Assembly: GCA_900175165.2 (NCBI GenBank)
Contig: FWWN02000572.1
Location: 1-64,000 of the forward strand
Origin: Rhizomucor pusillus
Lineage: Eukaryota > Mucoromycota > Mucoromycetes > Mucorales > Lichtheimiaceae
Length of the DNA: 64,000 bases
Direction: 5' to 3'
Positions 45,139 through 56,451 of this stretch are shown here, piece after piece. The position numbers and the translations under genes were made by a program. A model generated the notes under the pieces. That model was not told where the DNA came from and ran no database searches. It saw only the letters and a program-made list of their open reading frames with translations. Within the stretch, counting starts at the first letter, position 1. Each line of letters begins with the position of its first letter.

Positions 45139-46436
45139 TCAGCCGCCTAGAGAATCTCGCGTATCTTGACTTGTTGTGGAAAGCGTCTTCAAGCAGGGAT
45201 CCATACTGGAAGGACTTTCTTTTCTTTTGATGCTTCTTGCCCATTCGTCGCCGTCGCTCTTTTCAGAGTTGTCAGGACGATAGTAAGACTTATCCGAAAT
45301 CGGATCGTAACATGAACTGAAACCTTGATCGGCTTCAGGGACGATTGTTAGCATTGACACTTGTTACATCTTTTCTGCACTTTGCTTACTTTCAGTGGCA
45401 TTTTGTACAACGTAGTGGTGATGGTCACGTGTGAAGGTTCTAGTATCGGGTGGCACGATATCGCGGAACGCCCGTTTGAGATGACTGAAGGATGTCTCCT
45501 CCCATCCGACAGATTTCGCTCTGTGCTCTAAAATGCCACCGAGGACGTCTATAGCCTGGGATATGATCTACACATCATATGAATATGCATCTCCTTTCGA
45601 TCTCGTTCAATTTTCTATTTATGCCCGTGCTTACAGCATGTTGTCTCGATGCCAAAACTTCGAGCTCATTCAGTTCCTGAAATAATTCTTGTGCTCGTAG
45701 CTGCAGGCTTTGCAAAGCTTGCTCTGTCTCTTGCAATCGGGTCTGGCTTTGGCCGTCCAGATTCTGTGGGCTGCTACCGTGTACATCGGTATCCTGGATA
45801 TCCTGCAATGTCTCCATATTATGCGCAAATCGGTATTGAAACGGCGATCTAGGGGTTCGCGTCGTCTTTCTGCGTATCAAATGGAGTCGATTCTGCGCGC
45901 CTTTCCGAAAATCGTCATGCTTGAATTCCCAAATTTGCCTCGATGGATCTGAAGAAGAAGAGGAAGAAGCAGCAGAATCGTTGATACCTTGCAAGCCATT
46001 GCTGACCTTACGAAATCCGTACACTGAATACTTGATTATCGTGGTCGTAACGATATGCTCACGTAGTACTGAAACTTACTGTTGAGCTGCCTCACAAAAC
46101 TCGGCCAGTTGCTATGTTTGAAATATTGAGGAAGGACAGTCCTTGAGAACTCGTTCACATTGTGCACTCGGAACCGGTCACCCGAAGCCGACCACGTTAT
46201 AAGACTTTGACTTTCGTCTTCAATCATCCTAGAGGGAGGGAGATCGGAAGCCGATCAGCATACTACAATTATCTCCGTTAACATTGAAGATTTTACGCGT
46301 AGAGTTTTGTGGTAAAGGTTGCGGGTACGGAAGGCCTCACACTAAACGGCTGGTGGTGTATGCCCTTTGCAGATCCCTCCAATGCATTGCGGTTTGAAAA
46401 TCGGCTGGCAGATTGCTGGGACGACTGAGACGACAT
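45139..46436 (-). CDS. Heat-shock-factor-type transcription factor
   Basis: Five exons (46436-46297, 46228-46080, 46023-45635, 45567-45390, 45332-45139), 349 residues. The HSF DNA-binding domain spans about 37-150: [61 protein letters not shown] (split by intron 2 at the classical position), [12 protein letters not shown], and LHLIRRKT. It is followed by a leucine-containing coiled coil (about 190-230: [24 protein letters not shown]), shorter than the HR-A/B trimerisation region of true Hsf1. The C-terminus is Ser/Asp-rich. The family includes Hsf1, Sfl1, Skn7 and Mga1 types; no receiver domain is present, so Skn7 is excluded. Which target programme it controls is unknown. Confidence 0.9.
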
Positions 46437-47120
46437 ACGTAGCGTCTCGAATCTGTCGGTACCGTGGCTACGTGAGCAACTGCTTTTATTCTTTTAGCAA
46501 CGGAACAGCCTCTTTGCGACTACATAAATATATATTCACATCAGTCTATTGACCACATGTTAAAAAGGAAAAAAGCAAGAAACGTACTAGACTGGTGCTG
46601 CGAAAGGATTGTTTCCCCCTCCCAGAAGGGATCTAGAGACAGCAGCAAACAGGGCGCGCGGCACATTTACATAGCGCGGTGGTCCAAGTAGCACAGAGCC
46701 ATATGGTTTGAATCCCTTCATTCGCGAGAAAGGAGAAAAGGCGTGATAGATTTATGCATGGTTCTTCCCAAACTGCTTGCGCATTCGTACTACAAGCAGG
46801 CCTGCACGCGGGTGCTACGTGCTCACCGCATCCGGCCAGAGTAACGATAGATACGGCTCCTATTTTCTGCTGGAAGATAAAGTTTAACCGGTGTCCCAGT
46901 TTGCAATGCCTCGTCGATTTATATGGCATAATAATCGTCCAGATAAGGCTTTCCCGCAGCATCCAGCTTCTCAGAAGCAGTGGCCCTCGTGGCTGTGACC
47001 ACCAAAAAGGAATTGCCAAATCAAATCGGTACACGACGGATCGCAGATCTAATCATGTATCGAGATTTTCATTTTATGTGTGCGGGACTAGCCTATCTAC
47101 AATGCACGATTGCACATTAA
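46437..47120. other. Intergenic, 0.7 kb
   Basis: Between the HSF-type gene start and the glycosyltransferase stop, both on the minus strand, so it holds the promoter of the HSF-type gene. TATA-like TATATATT occurs near 46528. No coding signal. Confidence 0.45.
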
Positions 47121-50100
47121 CTATATTAACTCATCCTCTTCTGTTTCTACAACTATAATGTCAACCAGAATCTCGTCTTTTTCTCCAGTATCGTACGAAA
47201 CTGAAAGCTTCAAGCGATCGCGTCCACCGTTAGCTGCAAGGAGCGGGCTCGGTGAATATACCAAGCTATTCAGAAGAACGTTGACATCTTTTTTTGTGGC
47301 ATCTGTCAGTTCGACCGTGGTCGCTGATAGCTCATTGGACAAGGGAACTCCTATTTTAAGTTTGCCGAATGCTACTTCAACAGCAATTTTCGCTTGACGC
47401 ACTTTTGAGGGACCTCCACGGACGTAGAGGACATCGAGACCTTGGAATTTGCCGGCCGTTGGTTGCTGCAATGCCTTCCGTCTATTGTGTGTCGAGTCTG
47501 GGGAGATCGCAGTAAAAGGAGACGTTGACCGATAAATAAAGTTGCGAGGTCCCACCAACTTCATCGGTACATCCCATGATCCGGTTGAGCTAATGATATT
47601 TCTCGTCTTCACATCGCGATGCGGAATATCCAAGTCGAATTTGTTCAATACGTGCCCAACCAAGCTTCCATCTTCTATGGGAAGATTGTTGGTCATTTTT
47701 CCAAACAGATGGATATTCCAGCTGGTAACCATAATCTTAGTCTTTAGTTCTTGCTCTGCCAGAGGATTCGACAGCAGGAACTTGTGGATCTCTGTGTAAC
47801 CTGCCGGATACAAGATTTCGCGCGGAAGAATTGTGAAACCTGCCATCTCCAAAGCAGCTCGATGGTTGCGTACGTAGGTAGTAATAGCTTTTGGTCCGTG
47901 GCAATTGAAGCAGCCGGGATCATAGGAGTACGATGAGAACGCATATTCGCACATTTCCCTAAACAGTGACCATCCGCGCTTGAAGCGCATCAATCCTTGC
48001 GGAAGGTACAGACCATCTTCATCGAGTGTCCATTCGCGGTCGCTGATAAGCCCAGTGTAATCGGATCCAATAAATTCGAGATTCGAGTCTGGAGGAACTC
48101 TAATCCAGAGTGCATCCATATCCATATACGTTCCTCCATAATTGTATAGCAAGAGGCAGCGTATGTAATCTGTGAGATGCCAATAGAAATAGTTGCCCTT
48201 TTCCCATTTATCCCAGTCTTGTAACCAGTCCAACGTGCCAGGTCCAAAGTACCAATGCCATTTCAGAAGATTTTCCTTGTTGAAATGCACGACGTATATC
48301 TCGTAGCCTTGTTTTGTAAACTCCTTGAAGAAATCTTGAGGGAGAGTATTCGAGATCATAAAGATGACAGCACGAGGCTCGTGAACCCACACAAGCTCAA
48401 GCGCTTTCCAGTGACGATTGGTAAAAGTAGAAGGATCGCTCGTCCAACATACCCAGTATAGCAATTGCCAGCTGTCCGTTTCAGAAAACTTGGATGACCG
48501 TTTGGATAGCACTCCATCGATAATCCAATCGTCGTTGACTCCAATGACTGACGGTTCCAGATCATCTTTGACTTTGGCACCAGACACTTTCAAGTACTCT
48601 GGCTGATCCCGTAAAGTCACACCTTTGAATTGATCGCAGTGCAGATTGTTGGAGCGCCAATCGTCTGCTTTACCGTGACAGGGGTAACACAAGGAACACT
48701 TGCTTGATTTTAAGCTCGAGCATTGTGATCGACCGTTCACCACATCGTCATAGACTTTGCGCATAGCTGAACGTTCTTTGTCGGTAAATCGCATCGCTAT
48801 CAAATCATCCTCGCAGCTGCCGTTATCTTGAATACGCCTGTCATGTGTAGGTTGAACGTCATATCCAAACAACCAAAGGGCGACGTTGCGTTCTTCAGAG
48901 GCGATGAAGCGCCGAGGAGATTCAACGTCGACGATAATGTTAACTACGTTTTTCGAGAGTGTGTAGAATGTGCCCGTTGTATAAGGCGGTAAAACTGGTA
49001 GTGGATAATCATATTTCGAGTGTTTATCTGCATTCGGTCCATCAGTCGGCATGTTCCTAACAAAATGGCGATGTTTAGCGTTGATATTTGCTGATTAGGC
49101 ACTATAATCCAGTATTACCTGAATACCATCCCTTTCCACAGATTATCTGATTTGCCTTGCGCTTGTACATCAGACTTTACAATATCCCATCGTACAAAGA
49201 CATCATCGGAAGTCTTGCAAAGGTAGTCGTACGCAAAGCTGTCCGACCATCTCATTGCTTCTAATAGTTTTCGGCTGGTATGCTTAGGTGCGTCTGAAGC
49301 TGGCACCATGATGAGATCGTGATATTGGTTGGATTCTTCCTGTATCTTCATCCCGAAAGACATCTTTGCTCTTGAGGAAGGCGGTTGTCCAATGACGAAG
49401 CGATACGTGATAGATACATCTTTGTTGCCGTGTTTCAGTAATTTCAAAGACGTCTCCCGAAGTATCTGACGCCTCTCGAAACTTTGAGCTGTCCACGATG
49501 ATAGGATTAGAACTAGGACTGATATTGATGCATCTTTGGATAATTCGTTTGGTGCGATGGAGGTATCGAAGCGGACACTTTGCTGCATGAGTTGGCTAGT
49601 GGTATACTGCAGCCTTTCCATTTGATGTAGCCCGGCAAACATGGTCAACAAGGTGACAACAAACAGCGGCAATACGAGAACTTTGACGGCTGTCGACTTT
49701 GTATTGAGCCGAGGACTCTGTACGTCTTCAGCTTTCTGATGGTACTTGGGGCTGGAGGCGAAGCAAAGTTTAATCACGTTCGAAATGAACAGTAGGAGAC
49801 ATGCGATCATCCAGTGTCGAATCGGCTGATCAGCTGGTATTTTCGAGTCGAGAAATGCTGCAACAGACCAGTTGATGACAGTCAACGTAACCAATCGCAC
49901 GATCGCATTGCTGATCTCGTAATGGTACAGCCACCGTCTCATCATGCTCGTTTGCAGGATCCAGCTCCAGTAGCCAGCGAGCGCGCACTATGGGAGGCGA
50001 AAAGTGAACTGTTTGTTATATATTACGTTAGGGAAAGCGTTCATACCCATAGGTTGGCGATCCAAAAGTCGATTTGCGTGCTCTGAAGGGTGATGGCACC

Positions 50101-50280
50101 TCCCGAGTCTCGTACAGGAACATTGAGTGCAGATTGTACATTATGGATGCCACCGATAATTGCAGGTATTAAGCTTAGTGTCCGTAATAAAATAAGCGGC
50201 AGGTGATATTTTCGTGGGACATTGAGACTTGATAGAGAGAGGCCGCGTTGCCGGAGTGACGGCAAGGAGTTCTGCTTCAT
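47121..50280 (-). CDS. Double glycosyltransferase: membrane segments + GT31-like + GT32-like domains
   Basis: Three exons (50280-50047, 49987-49119, 49056-47121) give 1,012 residues. The N-terminal 210 residues hold about four hydrophobic segments (LILLRTLSLIPAIIGG, VRLVTLTVINWSVAAFL, ACLLLFISNVIKLCF, VLVLPLFVVTLLTMFAGL), suggesting a Golgi membrane protein. Residues about 230-470 resemble GT31 galactosyltransferases: SFERRQILRET, YDYLCKTSDDVFVRW, YPLPVLPPYTTGTFYTLS. A Cys-rich linker (CSSLKSSKCSLCYPC) follows. Residues about 560-800 are a GT32-type sugar transferase with the DxD motif in YNYGGTYMDMDALW, then a GCFNCHGPKAI segment. The last 100 residues look beta-rich (VEVAFGKLKIGVPLSNEL) and unidentified. 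Introns join in phase, and no stop or promoter separates the two transferases. Sugar donor and acceptor are unknown. Confidence 0.85.
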
Positions 50281-50784
50281 AGGAAGCCAACGCCGGGAAA
50301 AGAAAGCGATGGTGGTCTGTGCCTTTCTCGAGCATTCACATTGCCCCGGAAAAAACTCAGGTACTATCCGATAATCCTCTAAATTTGCCTCACTACCCCG
50401 ACTCCTTGGACGGTTTTCTTGATCCCTTAAGTATACTAAATTAGAAAATGCTACTTGGATCGAGTATCGTAGATCAACTCTTTTGTCTTTTCTCTGTTGA
50501 TGTCAAAAAGAACCATACAAAAATTTCCATTATCTACCTATATATTAAGGAAGCGCAATGGGGTTACTATTGGCTATTGTATGATCACCTTCTCTGTTGC
50601 TCATCAGGCATGCTGTTCAAAAGGTAAATAGAACATATTCTTTGTACCAGAGGATGTCAATATGCAGAATCAGAAATGCAGTGTACATTTCGCCGTCACG
50701 GTTCATCAGAATTTCCAGATTTTGACAGCCGCTCCAACGCTTTTCCGTCTTTCGTTTCAAAGAAGAAAAAAAAAGCACAAAGGA
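50281..50784. other. Divergent promoter region
   Basis: 504 bp between the glycosyltransferase start (-) and RPB5 start (+). A purine run of A/G lies immediately before the RPB5 ATG (50762-50784). No gene seen. Confidence 0.5.
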
Positions 50785-51758
50785 ATGGAATCTGGCAGCG
50801 GCAGCGAAGTGACACGGTTATGGCGAGTCTACCGCACGGCGCACCAAATGGTGCACGATAGAGTATGTAGTGAGACATACAATTTACGCACAGCCAGGTA
50901 TTAATCCCGTTGCAGGGCTATGTCGTGAACCAGGCAGATCTGGATATGGATTTGGAGACATTTCGACGAGAATACGCAGTGTCAGGCGACGTCGAGTATG
51001 TACAACTGTGCGATCTTCATCCGAACGTTTGTTAATTAAGTCCGTAGCCGAGACTCGTTGACATTCATTGTCCAAAAGAGAGACGATCCTTCGGAACAGC
51101 TGCTCGTATTTTTCCCCAAAGACAAATCAGTGGGCGTCAAACCTCTCCGAGTGTAAGTTTATATGCCAAAAGTGTATATATCAAATCGGTGTTTGACGAT
51201 GAATGCGTATAGATACGTCGAGCGTATGGCGCAGCAACAAATTTCCAAAGGCATTTGCATATATCAACAGAGCTTAACATCCTCCGCCAGCAAAGTAAGA
51301 CAACGCGTTTTGCAACATACCAGTTCGACATTCTCTTACGCGCAGTAATGTTAGGTTATCCAATCGCTGCCATCCAGACACACTCTTGAATCTTTCCAAG
51401 AGAACGAGTTGCTTGTCAACATTACACATCACGTATTGGTACCAAAGCATGAATTGCTTACCAACGAAGAAAAGCAAGCGCTTTTAAAACGATAGTAAGT
51501 ATCTATATAACCTTGCACTTTATCTTACTGATCATTTACACTTTTTGATAGCCGTTTGAAGGAAACACAGCTTCCACGTATACAACACAGCGATCCTGTC
51601 GCCAGATACTACGGTTTGCAACGCGGCCAGGTAGGAGAATGGATAGGACAATGCAGAACTTTTGCAGCTGAATTAATATGCATGGCTACTAGGTTGTTAA
51701 AATCGTTCGTGAAAGCGAAACTGCTGGTCGTTATGTCAGTTACAGACTCTGCATCTAG
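50785..51758 (+). CDS. RPB5: RNA polymerase I/II/III shared subunit RPABC1
   Basis: Common subunit of all three nuclear RNA polymerases. Seven exons (50785-50862, 50916-50995, 51048-51152, 51213-51294, 51355-51494, 51552-51630, 51693-51758), 209 residues, matching human (210) and yeast (215). The N-terminal jaw domain runs from [16 protein letters not shown] to [34 protein letters not shown] leads to the C-terminal assembly domain, with [47 protein letters not shown] and [14 protein letters not shown] at the end, as in other eukaryotes and archaeal subunit H. Seven exons in under 1 kb make it one of the most intron-dense genes here. Confidence 0.97.
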
Positions 51759-52110
51759 AAGGATAAATCTGAAGAAAACCCCTAATAATACAACCATTCA
51801 TCTCTCGCATGCCCTTTTAAACAACTTTCTTCTTTAAGATAGGAAAAATTTTATAGCAAAAAAAGACATATCGCTATGGTATAGACTACTGTGTATAAGG
51901 GTTTAAGAAAAGGAATAGCAGGTCGATATACATCGAACTGGCCAGGTCCATCATCCCATGCCATTTTTCTTCTTTGTTCTTCTTCCTGGGTGGGGAGCAC
52001 CTTCAACCATACGCCTAACGAGTGGGAAGGTGCCCTCTGAAGACACTACAATATCTAATATAGGCAAAACCCGGGTTAGCATCCGAGATGGCGTTCATGG
52101 GTTGTACAAA
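51759..52110. other. Convergent 3' region RPB5 / Q-rich gene
   Basis: 352 bp with AT-rich 3' UTR sequence; no gene seen. Confidence 0.4.
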
Positions 52111-52391
52111 TTACAACGTACTCTGTAGCATGTCTGCCATACAATAACCCCCAAGATTGGCTTGCCAAAAGTAGAAATCGGGGATGGAGTTTCCAGCCTG
52201 AAATAAGTTTTCCAAATCTCGCTGGTGCTTGAGCGTCAAGGGGTGGAAATCCTGGTCTCGCGTCACTCCCCATTCTGGGTGATAGACTTTGGATGGATCC
52301 AGAGCTTGACCTTTGTCAGCACTGCTTTGAGCATCGAGAGTTGGAGGAGCAGGGGTAGAAGCGGATGTATTTGACGCAGGTTTGGACTGCT

Positions 52392-52425
<34 letters not shown>

Positions 52426-52749
52426 ATTCCGTCGAGCATTTTGATTGTAATCAAGAAAGGCGTCTGCGGGGTCCGAGCTAAAACCGGCGGTTGATGGCGG
52501 CCATTGCTGGTCTACTACCGATGGCGGATAGTGTTCTGGATGGAGTCCAATAGCAGGAAGCGCACCAGGATTCGGTGCAGTAACAAGACCGGCTTGTTGG
52601 TCCAGACCTGCTCCCAGCTCTGGATGGAGCGAAAACATCTGCTGCTCCTGTTGGTGTTGGTGATGCTGTTGCTGCGGGTGATGGTGAAGGTTGTGTATTG
52701 TAGGATGTTGGTTTTCGGTCGCATCAAAAGTCATATGGTTGTGAGCCAT
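52111..52749 (-). CDS. Gln/His-rich protein, function unknown
   Basis: Single exon, 212 residues from the ATG at 52749; the frame is open further upstream but without a better ATG. Residues 20-40 are His/Gln-rich (HHHPQQQHHQHQQEQQ). A 12-residue polyglutamine run lies near 113-124. A Ser/Thr/Pro-rich linker follows. The last 60 residues are the only part that looks folded: HPEWGVTRDQDFHPLTLKHQ, then LFQAGNSIPDFYFWQANLGG and a terminal MADMLQ. Such composition is typical of fungal transcriptional regulators, but no DNA-binding motif is visible, so no function is assigned. Confidence 0.6.
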
Positions 52750-55700
52750 TGTTGCTGCACAGTAATCGAAAATGATTATGCATCCAAGCTTTGCTTTGAG
52801 CGGAAAATCGAAAGAAAGAGAAAGGAGAAGGAGGGCGGGGGAACTGACCCACTTGAGTATCCACCGATTTTGGGGAACTGCGCTTTCGTCGTGAGACTTG
52901 CAACCGGTGCAAATGAAATAAACAAACCAACTCACTCGTCAGCTGACGCATCCTTTTGCTTTGGCGTGCTGTTGCTGCGGTATCAACTAAAAGAGTCCAC
53001 TGACTAATTCTAGCTCGTGTCTGCGTATAAGCATGCACCCGAATTGCAAGTGTCTGGATGTTGGATTTGCACTTGAATGTCGATGGGGTGTAGATAAACA
53101 ATAGTTCACAGTGCCAAGGGAAACAAGGGGCGCGAGAGCGTCACTTAAGGTTTATATCCAGGAATGATCGGCAAACATACGTAACTCCAACTGTACAGTG
53201 CATTTTGTAGCGTAGACATCATAACTCAATCGACATGTATGCCTCGTCGTTGACAGATCGATAAAGAACACCCATTGAGGCACCATGGACGAAACACTCC
53301 CGAGTCGGGATGTATGCGCATCTACACAGCATGTGCCAATTATGCAGGAGACTGATCCCACCGGTTTCGATACAGAAACGAACTACATTTACTTTCTGTG
53401 ATCAGATCATAGACGCGATTTTTATACTGGCAGCGCTCAGGATAACAGGGCATGATCTATGAACCCTTTTTGTCAAACAGGTAGTTTATCAGGCTCGTCC
53501 TGCTGCAATCTTTTAGCCATACGCAGCCCACAAGTCGTGACACTAAAAAGATCGCCCATCCAATACAGAGAAACCAGCAGAACAATTGAAACGCACGCTG
53601 CTTCGCGGACCTCCTTGTTTGTAATGTGCCGCCGCGATCGTTAGGAATCAGCTGTATCCGTTTCCTTGTCTTTCGCTCTGGGCCAGCAGAGCAAGCAGCG
53701 CCCCTGTCTTGGCCGGTGACATTCGTCCGCGAGATCTTTGCTCCTGTCGGTTGCGTAGGTAAATGGCGGCGCAGGCGTGAAGGACGATGGCCGCTTTCGA
53801 GAGCTTGTTGACCAAGAGACATGAAAAGTAGCAGCAATAGCAATATCTTGGGCAAGCCTCCGTGTCTATCTTGGCTGACTTGGCAGTCTTTTTAATTCAT
53901 GGCTTTACTGCTACCCGCTGCAATGTATGCCGCTACTACTTTGGCCCATATATCACGGGGTTGCGTCCTCCTTGACGCCAACAAGCATGATAATGGGAGT
54001 TGACAGGATAGGTTTTATACGTGATTACACGTGAACCCTAGTCTGTGCCGTTGAGGAAACAGGACTAAGCATGCGCGTCTGGTGGGCGTTCGTGCAAATG
54101 CTGAGACCTGCACAGCTTTAGAGAACAATGAAGGTACCCTAGCCAACGGTCTCGAGCTCAAAAGGACATTCTCCACATCAGCTGTGTGACGACGAAGGCT
54201 AAGGTTTAAGATAATCAGTACATAGCATATGTAGTACATGATCGTACGTCGCCCGATGGTTGTTTCGGGGGTTACGGGATATTGTAGAGCTTGTGAGTTT
54301 AACAATGCAACAATACCTTTATTTTCGTCCGTCTAGCTCCCAAACTGAGTGTGCGCAGTGCGCAGTTCTCTATAGAATATGTATCGCGATCACGCTTCTA
54401 CACAGACATCCAAGGAATTTTATGGTATGCACACCTTAAAACGGAAGTGCGTCGTAGTAATTTGAACGTAGCAGCAATTTATATGCTAGCTTGACAAGAC
54501 GATGAGCTTCTTGAGGATTACTGTTTTATTGACAACATGATGTTCACTTGTTCGATATGGTTCTAATACAGCATATCATTATCTGCGAAGGTGTTCGCTG
54601 ATTCGGACATCAGTGATAGTGCACAAGTTCTACATCTTCTGAGGATAGGCCAAATTTTTCTTTATTTCATACATACTCGAGAAAACAAATCGAAAACTAA
54701 ACAAGTACCGGTAGTCAAACCGCACATGTGAATGGATGTATTTACATGGTAACTGCATGCAGTTTGTGACATGATATTTGGATATGGTTCTTGACTTCTT
54801 GTCCATGGAAATATTGGCGCCGATATGTACATCAGCTGAACCTAGAGATGGGCTAGTAGGATAAGAGTAGCAGAAAGGCTGAAAGAACGTGCAAAGGGAT
54901 TGGAAAGGATATATCATTGTCAGATACATGTACGAGGCATAAAATTAAGTCATCAACGTCGTCGGTTTTCGTTCTTTGATGAAGAAATCACTTCAGCAGA
55001 GGGCAGTGAGGTCGTTTGTGGCCATACTTGCCGCACCATGTGCTGTGAGAAAGATCCAATGTTAATATCGATTCTTCAACAGAATATTGGCAAGAATGCA
55101 GAATTGTATGCAGTTATTCTTACCACTGGCCGCCCTGTAAGTTCAATGGTTTGACAGCAAAAGACATTATCATGGCGCTTTTGACTGTAAATACATGTCT
55201 AGAAAAGATGAATAAAAATACAAGCCGAGGGACATTTGCCGGGATGGATGTTTATATAGGCTGCCAACAGGGAGCCTGGTACACCATTGCATCAGTACGG
55301 TGATGTTAGCATACTGCAAGCATGCTACACCGGTGTCCAACTCACTTTTTGGCTATTAGCAGCTGTAGAAGATATGCCTACCATTCCTTAAGATTGATTC
55401 CTGAAAAATTTTAGTGCGGTTCCTTGGAAACTATAAGAAATAAATACATGATGTCAGTCTTAATACATAAGCATCATAGAAAGGGGCGATACCGGCGACA
55501 TTTCCACGCCACACTGTGCGCTAACTAGAAAATCGTGCATCGTCGCGCCCGTAGCTGCGCATCTTGCTATTTTCAACTGATTGCACCGTTTAGTTCGCGG
55601 GGCAGTCGTAGTAAGCGTACGATACGATGGAAGATTCCAGAGCAACGAATATCAAGCAGGATAGGAGTATGTAGACATCTTGGGATTGTCAAATCCTTTA

Positions 55701-56451
55701 TTTGATTGTATCCCTGACTGCTTTGGTCAAGCGCGCCATCAAGCAAGCCTCATGTCACACATACGTTGCATCTAGAATCAAGAAGATGCAGAAATTGATA
55801 GCCCAGCGAATGCAATAATATTCCGTGCGCTTCGATGGCCAGAACAACCTCCTTGGGCGCTTGCATTCTTTTGGAAAGCCGATCGATCGGTCACACTCTA
55901 CCGGGCGATCGGAACACCATATGCACGTTCAAGTTGAGGATGCGATTTCGCCAACAATGTTTTGCGCCAAATCGAACATGAACGAAATATTCAGGAGTAC
56001 ATAAACCACTTACAAAATATTTCCTTGTCTTTGATTATCTATCTGCATCAAGAACGATATTTGCGAGTGTCAAATCTGAGGCCGCAAGCCCCAACATCCC
56101 TTGGATTTTATGCTGTTTGAGAATTTATCACCTCAATTTGCATATACAGTACTGTCCAGCTTCCAATATATTCTATTCCTCTATTGAGAAGCCAAGACGT
56201 GGCGCCTTCACCTATTGGATCGTATTTAGATGCATAAATAGCACAGCGGCATCGAAATAACACTGACATATCATAATTTATGATACTTCCCGACATATTG
56301 TAGCTACTTTCTGTAAACTGAATATCTTAAGCGTACAGCTCTTTATTATATCTATAGATTTTTCATTTATAATGGGAGTGTGAACTTAAAACGACACAGC
56401 ATACATAGCATTATGATGTTTCACTAAAGGCGTCGTTCTGAAATTATCAAA
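52750..56451. other. Gene-poor 3.7 kb region
   Basis: The longest stretch without a supported gene. Short ORFs on both strands (e.g. 53457-53822 minus, 54900-55154 plus) have no recognisable family, start signal or splicing. No tRNA, rRNA or inverted-repeat element was recognised by eye. The left end carries a pyrimidine-rich 5' UTR/promoter for the Q-rich gene, and the right end the UTP22 promoter. Non-coding RNA genes or decayed repeats could be missed. Confidence 0.5.

Noticed and set aside
53457..53822. Minus-strand ORF with a hydrophobic leader and a C-terminal membrane segment
   Set aside because: The leader-like stretch lies upstream of the first ATG and can only be translated from a TTG. 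No in-frame ATG or upstream exon could be found, and no family resemblance.
54900..55154. Plus-strand ORF with several cysteines
   Set aside because: No homology signal, no splice continuation, no promoter; chance ORF in the gene-poor region.
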